A DNA stretch of 50,064 nt, taken from the NCBI RefSeq assembly GCF_000427885.1, contig NZ_KE386601.1, forward strand, positions 1-50,064, written 5' to 3'. This document shows positions 14,549-22,927 of the stretch, one piece after another (the stretch's first letter is position 1; the number at the start of each line of letters is the position of its first letter). Below the pieces are notes generated by a model that saw only the letters and a list, made by a program, of their open reading frames with translations, made no database searches and was not told where the DNA came from. Origin of the DNA: Glycomyces tenuis DSM 44171. Lineage in GTDB: Bacteria > Actinomycetota > Actinomycetes > Mycobacteriales > Micromonosporaceae. The position numbers and the translations under genes were made by a program.

Positions 14549-15823
14549 ATGAAGTTCGAGACCCCAAGTCGAAGCGATGATCGCGATTCGACCTCATCTC
14601 TGGACGTCTACTCCGACCCCCCGTCCGACCGCATGGCCGTCCACGTCGTCTGGGAGATCGGCCTGCTCCTGCTGGCCGGCGGCGTCCTGTTCGCGCTCAC
14701 CCGGGCCTCGAGCGGCCCGTTCGCCGAAGGCTCCTGGAACGGCCTCATGGCCGCCCTCGCGCCGCTCGTCCTGGCGGCGACGGCCGCCGCCGTCTCGCTG
14801 CGCGTCGGCGCCATCAACCTCGCCGTCGGCCCGATAGCGCTCCTGTCGGCGTGGATGTTCATCGACGCCTCCAGCTCGGGCACCGTCGTCTCCATCGGCA
14901 TGGGCCTGGGCGCCGCCGTCTTCGCCGGCGTCGTCCTCGCGACGCTGTGCACGTGGCTGCGCGTGCCCGGCTGGGCCGCCAGCGGCGCCGTCGGCGGCGC
15001 GATCGGCCTGTGGGCCGGCACCTCCGGCGACCCGGCGGCGTTCATGCTCGCCGAACTGCCGACCACCGGCGTCGTCGCGGCCGTGGCCGCCGGCGTCGGG
15101 CTGTCGGTGTTCCTCGGCCTGGTCGGCTCCTTCACCGGCGTGCGCACGCGGCTCGCGCCGATCCGCGACACCCCGGTGGGGGAGCGGCACGGGCGCGGCG
15201 GCCTGGTCTTCTTCGGCACGCTGCTGTCGGCCGCGCTCGCCGGCGCCGCCGGTGTCACCGCCGCGTGGGCCGGCGCGCCCGCGCAGGGCGCCGCGGCCCT
15301 GCCCGACCCGATCCTCATGTCCGTCCTGGCCGTCGGCGCCGCCCTCCTCGGCGGCACCAGCCTGCTGGGGCGGCGCGGCGGCGTCTGCGGCACCGTGTTC
15401 GCCTCGACGCTCCTGCTCGCCTTCATGTGGCTGGCCGAATCGCGCGGCTGGAGTTTCGACGCCGGGTGGATCGGGCTCGGCGCCATCGTCGCCGGATTCC
15501 TCGTCACCCGCCTCGTCGAGGCCATGAACACGCCCGACGAGGCCGACGTCGCCTCCTCCAGCCGCGCTGGAGAGGTGTCGGACCTGCGCGAGGACGAGCC
15601 GGCCGCGCCGCAGGAGCGGGACGAGCTCTACGAGGAGTACGACGAGGACCTCGCGGCCGTCGGCAGCGGCGGCGACCCGTGGGCGACGACCGGGAGCATG
15701 CCGCGCGTCGGCGCCGATCCGTTCGGCGCCTCCGGCGCCTTCGACGACCTGCGTCAAACCCATCCCGGCGACGGCTACGACGGTGCTCGCTACGATGACG
15801 CCGACCGTCGCTACCTGCGCTGA
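14549..15823 (+). CDS. Orphan BPD_transp_2-type permease, paralogue 1
   Basis: This 424-residue polytopic protein is built like the permease of ribose/branched-chain-type ABC importers. After an ~30-residue polar N-terminus there are about ten hydrophobic segments up to residue ~325. The conserved piece AAAVSLRVGAINLAVGPIALLSAW is the usual TM2-3 signature of the family. The last ~95 residues are acidic and disordered. No ATP-binding or substrate-binding gene adjoins it; only a divergent paralogue follows 54 bp downstream. The N-terminal MKFETPS start has GAGGTG upstream. It may be a transporter part served by an ATPase elsewhere or a non-transport derivative. Confidence 0.65.
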   Translation: MKFETPSRSDDRDSTSSLDVYSDPPSDRMAVHVVWEIGLLLLAGGVLFALTRASSGPFAEGSWNGLMAALAPLVLAATAAAVSLRVGAINLAVGPIALLSAWMFIDASSSGTVVSIGMGLGAAVFAGVVLATLCTWLRVPGWAASGAVGGAIGLWAGTSGDPAAFMLAELPTTGVVAAVAAGVGLSVFLGLVGSFTGVRTRLAPIRDTPVGERHGRGGLVFFGTLLSAALAGAAGVTAAWAGAPAQGAAALPDPILMSVLAVGAALLGGTSLLGRRGGVCGTVFASTLLLAFMWLAESRGWSFDAGWIGLGAIVAGFLVTRLVEAMNTPDEADVASSSRAGEVSDLREDEPAAPQERDELYEEYDEDLAAVGSGGDPWATTGSMPRVGADPFGASGAFDDLRQTHPGDGYDGARYDDADRRYLR

Positions 15824-15877
15824 GACCCCGATTCAGACCACTTCCGCCTCTTAATCTCCACACAGAGGACCAAGCAC

Positions 15878-17197
15878 ATGACATACGTACCCCCCGAACG
15901 CGACGGCGACGGCGAGGAGCTCGACCAGACGCAGAAGCTCACCGCCGCGCCGGCCCAGACGCTTCCCAGCGTCGGCAACGGCGACCTGGGCGGGCAGGCC
16001 GCGCCCTTCCAGCCCGAGACCTCGGCGACCGTGCCGTTCGCCTCCGACCGCGGTGAGGTGGAGGCCGCTCCGCTCGACCTCGCCGAGCCGAAGCCGCCGC
16101 GCGACCGCATCGTCTTCCAGCTGATCTGGGAGGCCGTCCTGGTGCTGTTGACCGCGAACGCGCTGTTCATGGTCTACCAGCGGCGCGACGAGATCTTCGG
16201 CGACGCCTCGATCACCGACGCCGTGGACGAGCACATGGCGCTCCTCGCGCCGGTCCTGCTCGTCGCGGTCGCGATGGGCCTGTCACTGCGCTTCGGCGCG
16301 GTGAACCTCGCCGTGCCGGCGCTCGCGGCGCTCGCGGCCTCCGCGCCGGGCCTGTTCGTCGGCTCCGACCCGTGGATCGGCCTGGGCTTCACCGCCGCCG
16401 CCGCTGCCGCCGCCGCCCTCGTCTTCGTGCTGCTGGTGCTGGCGCTGCGCGTGCCGCCGTGGCTCGCCGGCATCGCCGTCGCGGCCGGGGTGCTCGCCAC
16501 CGCGCCGCTGGTCGAGGACGGGATCTTCGGCTACGGCTCCTCCGAGCCCGCCGTGTGGGACTCGCCGGGCGGCGTCTGGCTGCTGGCCGGGGCCGCCGTC
16601 GTCGCCGTGGGCGGCGGCCTGCTCGGCCTCGTGCCGGGCCTGCGCGACCGCATGAGCGCGGTGCGGGACGCGGTGGACGGCTCCGGCGAGCGCGGCGCCG
16701 CCACGGTGTTCGCCTTCATCGGCGCCGTCTTCGCCTCCTCGTTCCTGGCGGCCTGCGCCGGCTTCCTCCTGACGGTCTTCCGCGACACCGAGGAGCAGGG
16801 CGAGGGGATGTTCGCCTTCGCGGCGCTCCCGTTCAGCTTCTTCGTGACGCTCGAGCTGTTCGTGCTCATCGCGGTGTTCCTCGCCGGCACCAGCCCCCGC
16901 GGCAGGCGCGGCGCCGTGTTCGGCACCGTGATCGCGACGGTCCTGGTCTGGACGGTCTACGTCCTGTGGGGCAGCTACGCCTCGGACGCGGGCGACACCG
17001 ACCGCTTCCAGCAGTGGTCCGGCCTGCTCGGCTTCGGGATGCTCGTGCTCGGCCTGGTGATCGCCGCGGCCCTGGACCGGCTCGGCCGCCCCAAGGAGCG
17101 GCCGGCCGAGGACCCCGTCCAGGAGATCCAGCCGTTCGAGCCGCAGCAGAACGCGAGCCTGTTCGAGCCGGAGCCGGATCCCGCCGCCCCCCGCTGA
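15878..17197 (+). CDS. Orphan BPD_transp_2-type permease, paralogue 2
   Basis: This 439-residue protein is paralogous to the preceding gene: GLSLRFGAVNLAVPALAALAA aligns with its SLRVGAINLAVGPIALLSA. A disordered ~80-residue N-terminus precedes about ten hydrophobic segments, and a Pro/Glu-rich tail follows. ATG 15878 is preceded by AGAGGACC. The pair is co-directional and probably one transcription unit, perhaps forming a heterodimer. The substrate is unknown. It converges on the DeoR-type gene with a 22-bp gap. Confidence 0.65.
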   Translation: MTYVPPERDGDGEELDQTQKLTAAPAQTLPSVGNGDLGGQAAPFQPETSATVPFASDRGEVEAAPLDLAEPKPPRDRIVFQLIWEAVLVLLTANALFMVYQRRDEIFGDASITDAVDEHMALLAPVLLVAVAMGLSLRFGAVNLAVPALAALAASAPGLFVGSDPWIGLGFTAAAAAAAALVFVLLVLALRVPPWLAGIAVAAGVLATAPLVEDGIFGYGSSEPAVWDSPGGVWLLAGAAVVAVGGGLLGLVPGLRDRMSAVRDAVDGSGERGAATVFAFIGAVFASSFLAACAGFLLTVFRDTEEQGEGMFAFAALPFSFFVTLELFVLIAVFLAGTSPRGRRGAVFGTVIATVLVWTVYVLWGSYASDAGDTDRFQQWSGLLGFGMLVLGLVIAAALDRLGRPKERPAEDPVQEIQPFEPQQNASLFEPEPDPAAPR

Positions 17198-17219
17198 GCG
17201 CCGGGACCCGCGCGGCGCC

Positions 17220-18005
17220 TCACACCACGATGACGCGGATGCCGATCTCTTCGAAGGCCCTGAGCTGCTCGGCGGGTGCGTTGCCGTCGGTCACCAGCGT
17301 GTGGACGCGGTCGGTGGCGCAGATCCGGGCGAAGGCGTGCCCGCCGATCTTCGAGCCGTCCGCGATCACCACGACCTTCCGCGCCCGCGCGGCCATCAGC
17401 GCGTTGATCGCCGCCTCGCCCTCGTGGTGGCTGGTGGCGCCGAGCTTGATGTCGATGGCGTCGACGCCGAGGAAGGCGATGTCGAGGGTGATCTCGCGCA
17501 GGATCGGCGCGGCCAGCGGCCCGATGAGCTCGTAGGACTGGGGCCGCACCACGCCGCCGACGACCACGACCTTCAGGTGCGGGCGCACGATCAGCTCGTT
17601 GGCGATGTTCAGCGCGTTCGTCACGATCGTCAGGCCGGTCGAGCCCGGCGTCGCCACCAGGTCGGTGCGGGTCGCCAGCGCCCTGGCGACCTCGGTGATC
17701 GTCGTGCCGCCGTTGAGCGCGATGACCTGGCCGGGGCTGACCAGGCCCGCCGCGGCGGTGCCGATGCGGTGCTTCTCCTCGACGTGGCGGGCGGTCTTGT
17801 ACCGCAGCGGCAGGTCGTAGGAGATGCCTCCGGCGACGGCCCCGCCCCTGGTGCGGGTGATCATCTGCTGCTGGGAGAGCTGGTCGAAGTCGCGGCGGAT
17901 GGTCGCCTGCGAGACGCCGAGCCGGCTCGCCGCGTCCTCCACGGTGATGCGTCCGGTCTCGGCGAGGATCTCCAGCAAGGTGTTCCACCTCGCGTAGCGG
18001 TCCAC
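17220..18005 (-). CDS. DeoR-family transcriptional regulator
   Basis: This 261-residue sugar-phosphate-responsive regulator has an N-terminal winged helix at residues ~5-57 (LLEILAETGRITVEDAASRLGVSQATIRRDF). A DeoRC sensor domain with NGGTTITEVARAL and VVVGGVVRPQSYELIGP follows. GTG 18005 was chosen because GAGGAG lies 5 nt upstream and the encoded MDRYARWNTLLE start is typical; the longer frame to 18128 adds an untypical leader. It is divergent from nagA, so control of amino-sugar use is likely. Confidence 0.85.
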   Translation of the reverse strand: MDRYARWNTLLEILAETGRITVEDAASRLGVSQATIRRDFDQLSQQQMITRTRGGAVAGGISYDLPLRYKTARHVEEKHRIGTAAAGLVSPGQVIALNGGTTITEVARALATRTDLVATPGSTGLTIVTNALNIANELIVRPHLKVVVVGGVVRPQSYELIGPLAAPILREITLDIAFLGVDAIDIKLGATSHHEGEAAINALMAARARKVVVIADGSKIGGHAFARICATDRVHTLVTDGNAPAEQLRAFEEIGIRVIVV

Positions 18006-18054
18006 GGTGCTCCTCGGGTCGGTTTCGCGGCGGAAGGCCGCGGCTTGCAAGATA

Positions 18055-18067
18055 GTGTTCGAAACAC
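18055..18067. promoter_or_regulatory. Candidate DeoR operator in the deoR-nagA gap
   Basis: GTGTT-CGA-AACAC is a perfect 5-bp inverted repeat with a 3-bp spacer in the 167-bp gap between the divergent regulator and nagA. Its position suits control of both genes. It does not resemble the DasR consensus. No functional evidence is available. Confidence 0.4.
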
Positions 18068-18172
18068 GGTCCCTGATGCGCGCACCGTGCCCGTTGGAGG
18101 CTCGAGCGCTCAGGTTATTGTGCCGCACGGGCGTGAGCTGTCACACGCCGGATCGAATTCGAGGGAGAGCCA

Positions 18173-19288
18173 GTGGAAGGCGTCATGCTGCCGAAGGTGG
18201 GCCGGGTCGTCACGCCCGGCGGGGTCGTGAACGGGACGGTGGTCGTCGAGGACGACCGCATCGCGGCCGTCGAGGAGCGCGACGGGGAGCCCACCGGATG
18301 GGTCCTGCCCGGTTTCGTGGACGTCCACTGCCACGGCGGCGGCGGCTTCTCGCTCGCCGGAGGCGACCCCGAGTCGGCCCGCGGCGCGGCCGCGTTCCAC
18401 GCCTCCAGGGGGACGACGACGCTCGTCGCCTCGATGGTGTCCTCGACGCACGAGTTCCTGCTGTCCGCGACACGGGCGATGCGGCCGCTGGTGGCCGACG
18501 GGACGCTCGCCGGAGTCCACTACGAGGGCCCCTACATCTCGGAGGCCAAGTGCGGTGCGCACGTCACCTCGGTCCTGCGCGACCCGGACACCGCCGAGCT
18601 CGGCGAGCTCATCGACGCCGGGGACGGCGCGGTGAAGATGGTGACGATCGCGCCCGAGCTGCCCGGCGCGATCGAGGCGATCGAGTTCCTCGACTCCAGG
18701 GGCGTGGTCGCCTCCATCGGGCACACCGACGCCAGCTACGAGCAGACGGCGGCGGGCATCGACGCGGGCGCCCAGGCGGCGACGCACCTGTTCAACGCCA
18801 TGCGCGCCTTCAACCACCGCGACCCGGGGCCGATCCCGGCGCTCATCGCCGACGAGCGGATCTTCTCGGAGATCATCGCCGACCCGGTCCACCTGCACCC
18901 CGGCACGATGCGGTTCGCCTTCGACGTCTCACTGCCGGGGTGGACGATCCTGGTCTCGGACGCCATGGACGCCGCCGGGCTGGCGGACGGCTCGTATCAG
19001 CTCGGCCGGCACGAGGTGTCGGTGTCGGACGGCGTCGCGACCGTCGCCGGGACCGACGTCATCGCCGGTTCGACCATCACGCTGCTCGACGCGGTGCGCA
19101 ACACGGTGACCCTGGCCGGGCAGTCGATGGAGGCCGCCGCGCAGATGGCCGCGGCGACGCCCGCAGAGCTGCTCGGCCTGCACGACGTCGGCTCGCTCGA
19201 AGCGGGCAAGCTGGCGGACGCGGTCGTGCTCGACGACGAGCTGCGGCTCGTCTCGGTGATGCGCCGCGGCGTCTGGCTCGACGTCTAG
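18173..19288 (+). CDS. nagA: N-acetylglucosamine-6-phosphate deacetylase
   Basis: This 371-residue amidohydrolase removes acetate from GlcNAc-6-phosphate, feeding amino sugar into glycolysis or wall precursors. Metal and substrate motifs are present: DVHCHGG (H52, H54), HYEGPYIS with the metal Glu, SIGHTDAS, ATHLFNAM and the catalytic Asp in LVSDAMDAAG. GTG 18173 follows GGGAGAG. The stop TAG shares a palindromic CTAG with the stop of the convergent DUF4190 gene. Confidence 0.93.
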   Translation: MEGVMLPKVGRVVTPGGVVNGTVVVEDDRIAAVEERDGEPTGWVLPGFVDVHCHGGGGFSLAGGDPESARGAAAFHASRGTTTLVASMVSSTHEFLLSATRAMRPLVADGTLAGVHYEGPYISEAKCGAHVTSVLRDPDTAELGELIDAGDGAVKMVTIAPELPGAIEAIEFLDSRGVVASIGHTDASYEQTAAGIDAGAQAATHLFNAMRAFNHRDPGPIPALIADERIFSEIIADPVHLHPGTMRFAFDVSLPGWTILVSDAMDAAGLADGSYQLGRHEVSVSDGVATVAGTDVIAGSTITLLDAVRNTVTLAGQSMEAAAQMAAATPAELLGLHDVGSLEAGKLADAVVLDDELRLVSVMRRGVWLDV

Positions 19289-19731
19289 AACGGCGCCACG
19301 CTGTAGTACTCGCTGGAGCCCGCGCCGAGCAGCAGGTAGATCAGGCAGAACGCGAAGAAGGAGACGATCCCGAGCACCAGGCCGGTGATCGCCTGGCCCT
19401 TGTTCGTGGCCTGCCCCTTGTTGACGCGGCCCCAGCCGACGGCGCCGAAGACGATCGCGAGCACGCCCAGCGGCCAGGTGAAGAGGTTGAGCGCCGGGAT
19501 GAGCGCGAGCGCCAGCGCGACGATGCCGCACACGAGCGCGGCCGTGCCGAGCCCGTTGCGCGGCTCCGCGCCGTAGCGGCGGGTGTCGCCGCCGTACTCC
19601 GAGGGCGGCGGTGGCGGCGCGGGCGGAGGCGGGGGGACCGGCCCGCCGCCGTGGGAGCCCGAGTCGAAGTGGCCCTCCCCGCGGTCGGGGTCGTGATCGG
19701 GCCGTTCGGGGAACGGGTTCTGGGTGGTCAT
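19285..19731 (-). CDS. DUF4190-type small membrane protein
   Basis: This 148-residue protein has a Pro/Gly-rich cytoplasmic N-terminus (residues 1-58, PPPPPAPPPPPSEYGG). Two membrane segments with a conserved small-residue loop follow (LGTAALVCGIVALALALIP, LGVLAIVFGAVGWGRV, then AITGLVLGIVSFFAF). This is the DUF4190 pattern common in actinobacteria, of unknown function. The stop overlaps that of nagA by 3 bp. It points away from the long non-coding stretch to its right, which should hold its promoter. Confidence 0.75.
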   Translation of the reverse strand: MTTQNPFPERPDHDPDRGEGHFDSGSHGGGPVPPPPPAPPPPPSEYGGDTRRYGAEPRNGLGTAALVCGIVALALALIPALNLFTWPLGVLAIVFGAVGWGRVNKGQATNKGQAITGLVLGIVSFFAFCLIYLLLGAGSSEYYSVAPF

Positions 19732-20397
19732 GGCGCCCTCCTCAGCCGGGTCCGAGCCGCCTCGCGGCGCTCATTCCACGCAAGGTAGTCCAATCCCGGC
19801 ACCCGATACGCCGATTCGGCGGATCGGCCGGAAGCCGAGGCGCGGACGCCCCGAGATCGGGGCCCGAGTCCGGCCCGTCCGGGGCGGCGGCACCCGCTCG
19901 GAGCGGGGCGGGGAGCGGGCGCGGCCCGTCTCTGAGCGGCGGCGGGAAGTCCGGCGCCCGAGGCGTTTCGGCCGGTCTTGTGCGAACGCGTCTCGGATTT
20001 TTTGCCGATAGCCCTTTACTACCCGTCAGTATGCGAGTAGAAATGAGTTACGGATCCGGAGGGGTCGACGGAGGCGAGTTCTCCACGATTCCGAAGGATT
20101 CGCGCACAGCCGCCGAGTACCCACGTGCGACAAGAGCCGTCGGGAGGCACTGCGGGCCCAGCGCCTAGGAGTAGGGCACCGCTAGTCAAGACTTCACGCT
20201 TGGTAGCTCGGTCCGGATGTGGCAGTGAGTAACACGAGCGGCCCAGTCGAGGTAGTACACCGACTGGGCCGTATCACTGCGCGCAGCGCCCTCCACCCCT
20301 CCGAGCGGCGCCCCGCACCCGGCCCCGTTCGGCCTTTGAATCATCTGTGCGCGAACTCGCTGGGAAGTCTCGGCTCGGGCTGCAAGAATGGGCCTCA
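19732..20397. other. 666-bp stretch without a confident gene
   Basis: It contains a somewhat less GC-rich patch near 19990-20050 and a perfect 11-bp inverted repeat CGGCCCAGTCG (20239-20249) / CGACTGGGCCG (20261-20271) with an 11-nt loop but no T-run on either side. A 45-codon frame beginning near 20031 (MRVEMSYGSGG) has no RBS and was not called. Promoters for both flanking genes must lie here. Confidence 0.5.
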
Positions 20398-21252
20398 ATG
20401 ACCACGATCGAACCGGGCTGGTACAACGACCCCGCCGACCCAGCCACACAACGCTATTGGGACGGCTCCGCCTGGGTCGGCAAGCCGGTCCCGGCCGACG
20501 TCGAACCCCCCGAGCGGCCCGAACCCGACGAGCCGTCCCCGCCCTCCGCCGAGCCGGCCACATCGGACACCACCGAGTATCCGCCCCTGTCCGGCTCCGG
20601 CTTCGGGCCCGAAGGCCCGCCCAAGATCGTCCAGCGCGCGCCCGGCGTCACCCAGCCGCCCGACTCCGTCCCCATCCGCTCCCTCGGCATCACCGTCGGC
20701 TGGATCTCCAATCGCGACGTCCACCGCATCCTCGCCGGACGCGTCCTCGCCCACCCCGGCTCGCGCCTCGTCGCCCGGCTGATCGACATCATCTGCGTCT
20801 TCGCCCTCAACATCGTCGTCAACGGCTACTTCGTCTACCAGTACTGGCAGGAGCTGCGGCCCGCCTTCGAGGAGGCGATGCGGGGCACGCCCGCCTCCGA
20901 GATCGAGTACCCCAGCGAATCGGGTCTGCTGTGGATCATCGGCTTCATCGCCCTGGGCCTGTGGTTCGCCTACGAGGTCCCCTCGACGCTCAACACCGGC
21001 CAGACCTTCGGCAAGCGCGTCATGGGCATCAAGGTCGTCTCCCTGGCGCCCATGAACCTCGGCTGGGGCCGCCTGCTGCTGCGCTGGTCCTACGCCGCCC
21101 TCCCGCTGATCTGCTTCCCCTTCGGCGCGGTCCTGTGGATCCTCGACGGGATATGGTGCATCCGGGACCGGCCGTTCCGCCAGTGCCTGCACGACAAATC
21201 CCCCGGCACCGCCGTCGTCGAGGTGCCGCAAGAGAAAGAGCCCGCCGCATGA
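20398..21252 (+). CDS. RDD-family membrane protein with N-terminal DUF2510
   Basis: This 284-residue protein opens with the DUF2510 signature EPGWYNDPADPATQRYWDGSAW. A Pro/Glu-rich linker (~35-105) follows, then an RDD domain with three hydrophobic segments (RLVARLIDIICVFALN, WIIGFIALGLWFAYEV, PLICFPFGAVLWILD). GQTFGKRVMGIKVV is the conserved RDD loop. RDD proteins are often transport-related but this one's function is unknown. ATG 20398 is used; no RBS is visible and the mRNA may be leaderless. The stop overlaps the next start (ATGA). Confidence 0.85.
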   Translation: MTTIEPGWYNDPADPATQRYWDGSAWVGKPVPADVEPPERPEPDEPSPPSAEPATSDTTEYPPLSGSGFGPEGPPKIVQRAPGVTQPPDSVPIRSLGITVGWISNRDVHRILAGRVLAHPGSRLVARLIDIICVFALNIVVNGYFVYQYWQELRPAFEEAMRGTPASEIEYPSESGLLWIIGFIALGLWFAYEVPSTLNTGQTFGKRVMGIKVVSLAPMNLGWGRLLLRWSYAALPLICFPFGAVLWILDGIWCIRDRPFRQCLHDKSPGTAVVEVPQEKEPAA

Positions 21253-22301
21253 CCAAGCCCATCCGAGCCGACCTGGAGTCCATCCCGCTCTACGTCCCGG
21301 GGAAGGCCCTGCCCGAAGCGCTCAAGCTCTCCAGCAACGAGGTGCCCTACGGCCCGCTGCCCGGCGTCCCCGAGGCCATCGCCGACGCGATCGGCCAGAC
21401 CCACCGCTACCCCGACCTCGCCGTCGTGCGCCTGCGGGACGCCCTGGCCGAACGCCTCGGCGTCGACGCCGACCGCATCACCACCGGCACCGGCTCGGTG
21501 GCCCTCATCGGCCACCTCATGCAGGCCATAGCCGACCCCGGCTGCGACGTCGTCTACTCCTGGCGCTCGTTCGAGGCCTACCCGATCGCCGCCACCGTCG
21601 CCGGGCTGCGCAGCGTCCAGGTGCCCAACACGCCCGACCACCGCCACGACCTCGCCGCCATGGCCAAGGCCGTCGGCCCCGACACCCGCGCGGTGGTCGT
21701 GTGCAGTCCCAACAACCCCACCGGACCGGCCGTCACGGCCGCCGAGCTCGACGAGCTGTTCGACGCGGTCGACCCCTCGGTCCTGGTCGTCATCGACGAG
21801 GCCTACCGGGAGTTCGTGACCGACCCGGCCGTGCCCGACGCCGTCGAGCGCTACGCCGACCGCCCGAACGCGGTCGTGTTCAGGACCTTCTCGAAGGCGT
21901 GGGGCCTGGCGGGGCTGCGCGCCGGCTACCTGGTCGGCTCGCCCGAGGTGGCACAGGCGGTGCGCAAGTGCGTCATCCCCTTCGCGGTCAACGTGCTGGC
22001 GCAGACGGCCGCGCTCGCGGCGCTGGAGGCCGAGGACGAGATGCGGCGCCGCGTCGCGCTCGTGGTGGCCGAGCGGGAGCGGACGCTGGCCGCCGCGCGC
22101 GAGATCGTGCCCGAGATCCCCGACACGCAGGCGAACTTCTTCTGGCTGCCGTTCGGGGAGGCCTCGGCGCCGTTCGCCGCGCACTGCGAGGAGCAGGGGA
22201 TCCTGGTGCGGCCCTTCGAGGACGGCGTCAGGGTCACGCTCGGCAAGCCCGAGGACAACGACCGGGCGCTCGAGGCGATCCGGTCGTTCGAGGAGTCGTA
22301 G
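21249..22301 (+). CDS. HisC-like aromatic/histidinol-phosphate aminotransferase
   Basis: This 350-residue class I/II PLP-dependent aminotransferase is of the HisC/Pat branch. ALKLSSNEVPYGPLPGV is the substrate-side N-terminus, VVVCSPNNPTGP and VVIDEAYREF are core motifs, and TFSKAWGLAGLRAGY contains the PLP lysine (K216). HisC makes L-histidinol phosphate; Pat-type relatives make phenylalanine. No other his gene is nearby, so the Pat-like role is at least as likely. ATG 21249 overlaps the RDD stop. Confidence 0.85.
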   Translation: MTKPIRADLESIPLYVPGKALPEALKLSSNEVPYGPLPGVPEAIADAIGQTHRYPDLAVVRLRDALAERLGVDADRITTGTGSVALIGHLMQAIADPGCDVVYSWRSFEAYPIAATVAGLRSVQVPNTPDHRHDLAAMAKAVGPDTRAVVVCSPNNPTGPAVTAAELDELFDAVDPSVLVVIDEAYREFVTDPAVPDAVERYADRPNAVVFRTFSKAWGLAGLRAGYLVGSPEVAQAVRKCVIPFAVNVLAQTAALAALEAEDEMRRRVALVVAERERTLAAAREIVPEIPDTQANFFWLPFGEASAPFAAHCEEQGILVRPFEDGVRVTLGKPEDNDRALEAIRSFEES

Positions 22302-22302
22302 G

Positions 22303-22668
22303 TCAGCGGCGCTGGACGGGCACGCCCGCGGCGCGCTCGTTCTCGTGCACGAAGGCGTCGTAGATCTCGGTCAGGGTCTGCTTCTGCTTCGCCGTGAGCT
22401 CCGGGTCGGTGGCGATGGCCAGCGGCGTCGCCGAGCCCTCGTCGGAGCCGAGTCCCGCGCGCAGGTACATGATGGGGGTGGTCATCCGCAGCGCCGCCGC
22501 GAGCTGCCGCAGCACGGCCGAGCTCGGACGCCGCACACCGCGCTCTCCCTGGAGGTACGGGTTCGACACCCCGGCCTGATCGGAGATCTCGCGGAACGAC
22601 ACGTGCGCGCGTTTGCGCACGTCGCGGATCAATGAACCAAAGTCGCGATCTGTCACCCGCGTCACCAT
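22303..22668 (-). CDS. XRE-family helix-turn-helix regulator
   Basis: This 121-residue regulator has an N-terminal HTH (~7-62) and a short C-terminal helical part ending TDPELTAKQKQTLTEIYDAF, as in small actinobacterial XRE proteins next to cell-envelope genes. ATG 22668 gives MVTRVTDRDFGSLIRDVRKR, the usual start; the 49 residues upstream in the longer frame are Arg/Pro-rich and were dropped. The recognition-helix region reads VSNPYLQGERG, one residue shorter than the common NPYLSQxERG. It is convergent with the aminotransferase, with a 1-bp gap. Confidence 0.8.
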   Translation of the reverse strand: MVTRVTDRDFGSLIRDVRKRAHVSFREISDQAGVSNPYLQGERGVRRPSSAVLRQLAAALRMTTPIMYLRAGLGSDEGSATPLAIATDPELTAKQKQTLTEIYDAFVHENERAAGVPVQRR

Positions 22669-22853
22669 ACGCGCCCCGGATGGCAAGCGCAAACCCGCCC
22701 GTTCTTCGCATGGCCGCCGACCGGGAGCGGGACCGGCCGGAGGACGGGCGCCCGGCACTCGCGCCCACGCGGGACTCCTCCGAACAGACGATCCGAGGGC
22801 GACTCGCGGAAGCATTGCCTCTCAACCGCTCGCCGCCGCGTGAAACCAGCCGA

Positions 22854-22859
22854 TACCAT
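22854..22859 (+). promoter_or_regulatory. Candidate -10 element for the fhaA operon
   Basis: TACCAT fits TAnnnT and lies 68 bp before the fhaA GTG in the 259-bp gap after the divergent XRE gene. No -35 at normal spacing is convincing. Confidence 0.3.
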
Positions 22860-22927
22860 CGGAGGTCGACGCGCGTAATTCAAGGGACAGCGTCACCGCC
22901 TGGTGGGCGTCAAACGAGGAGGATACG

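Noticed and set aside
20031..20168. 45-codon frame beginning MRVEMSYGSGG in the long gap
   Set aside because: No RBS, no known domain, and composition typical of non-coding high-GC DNA.
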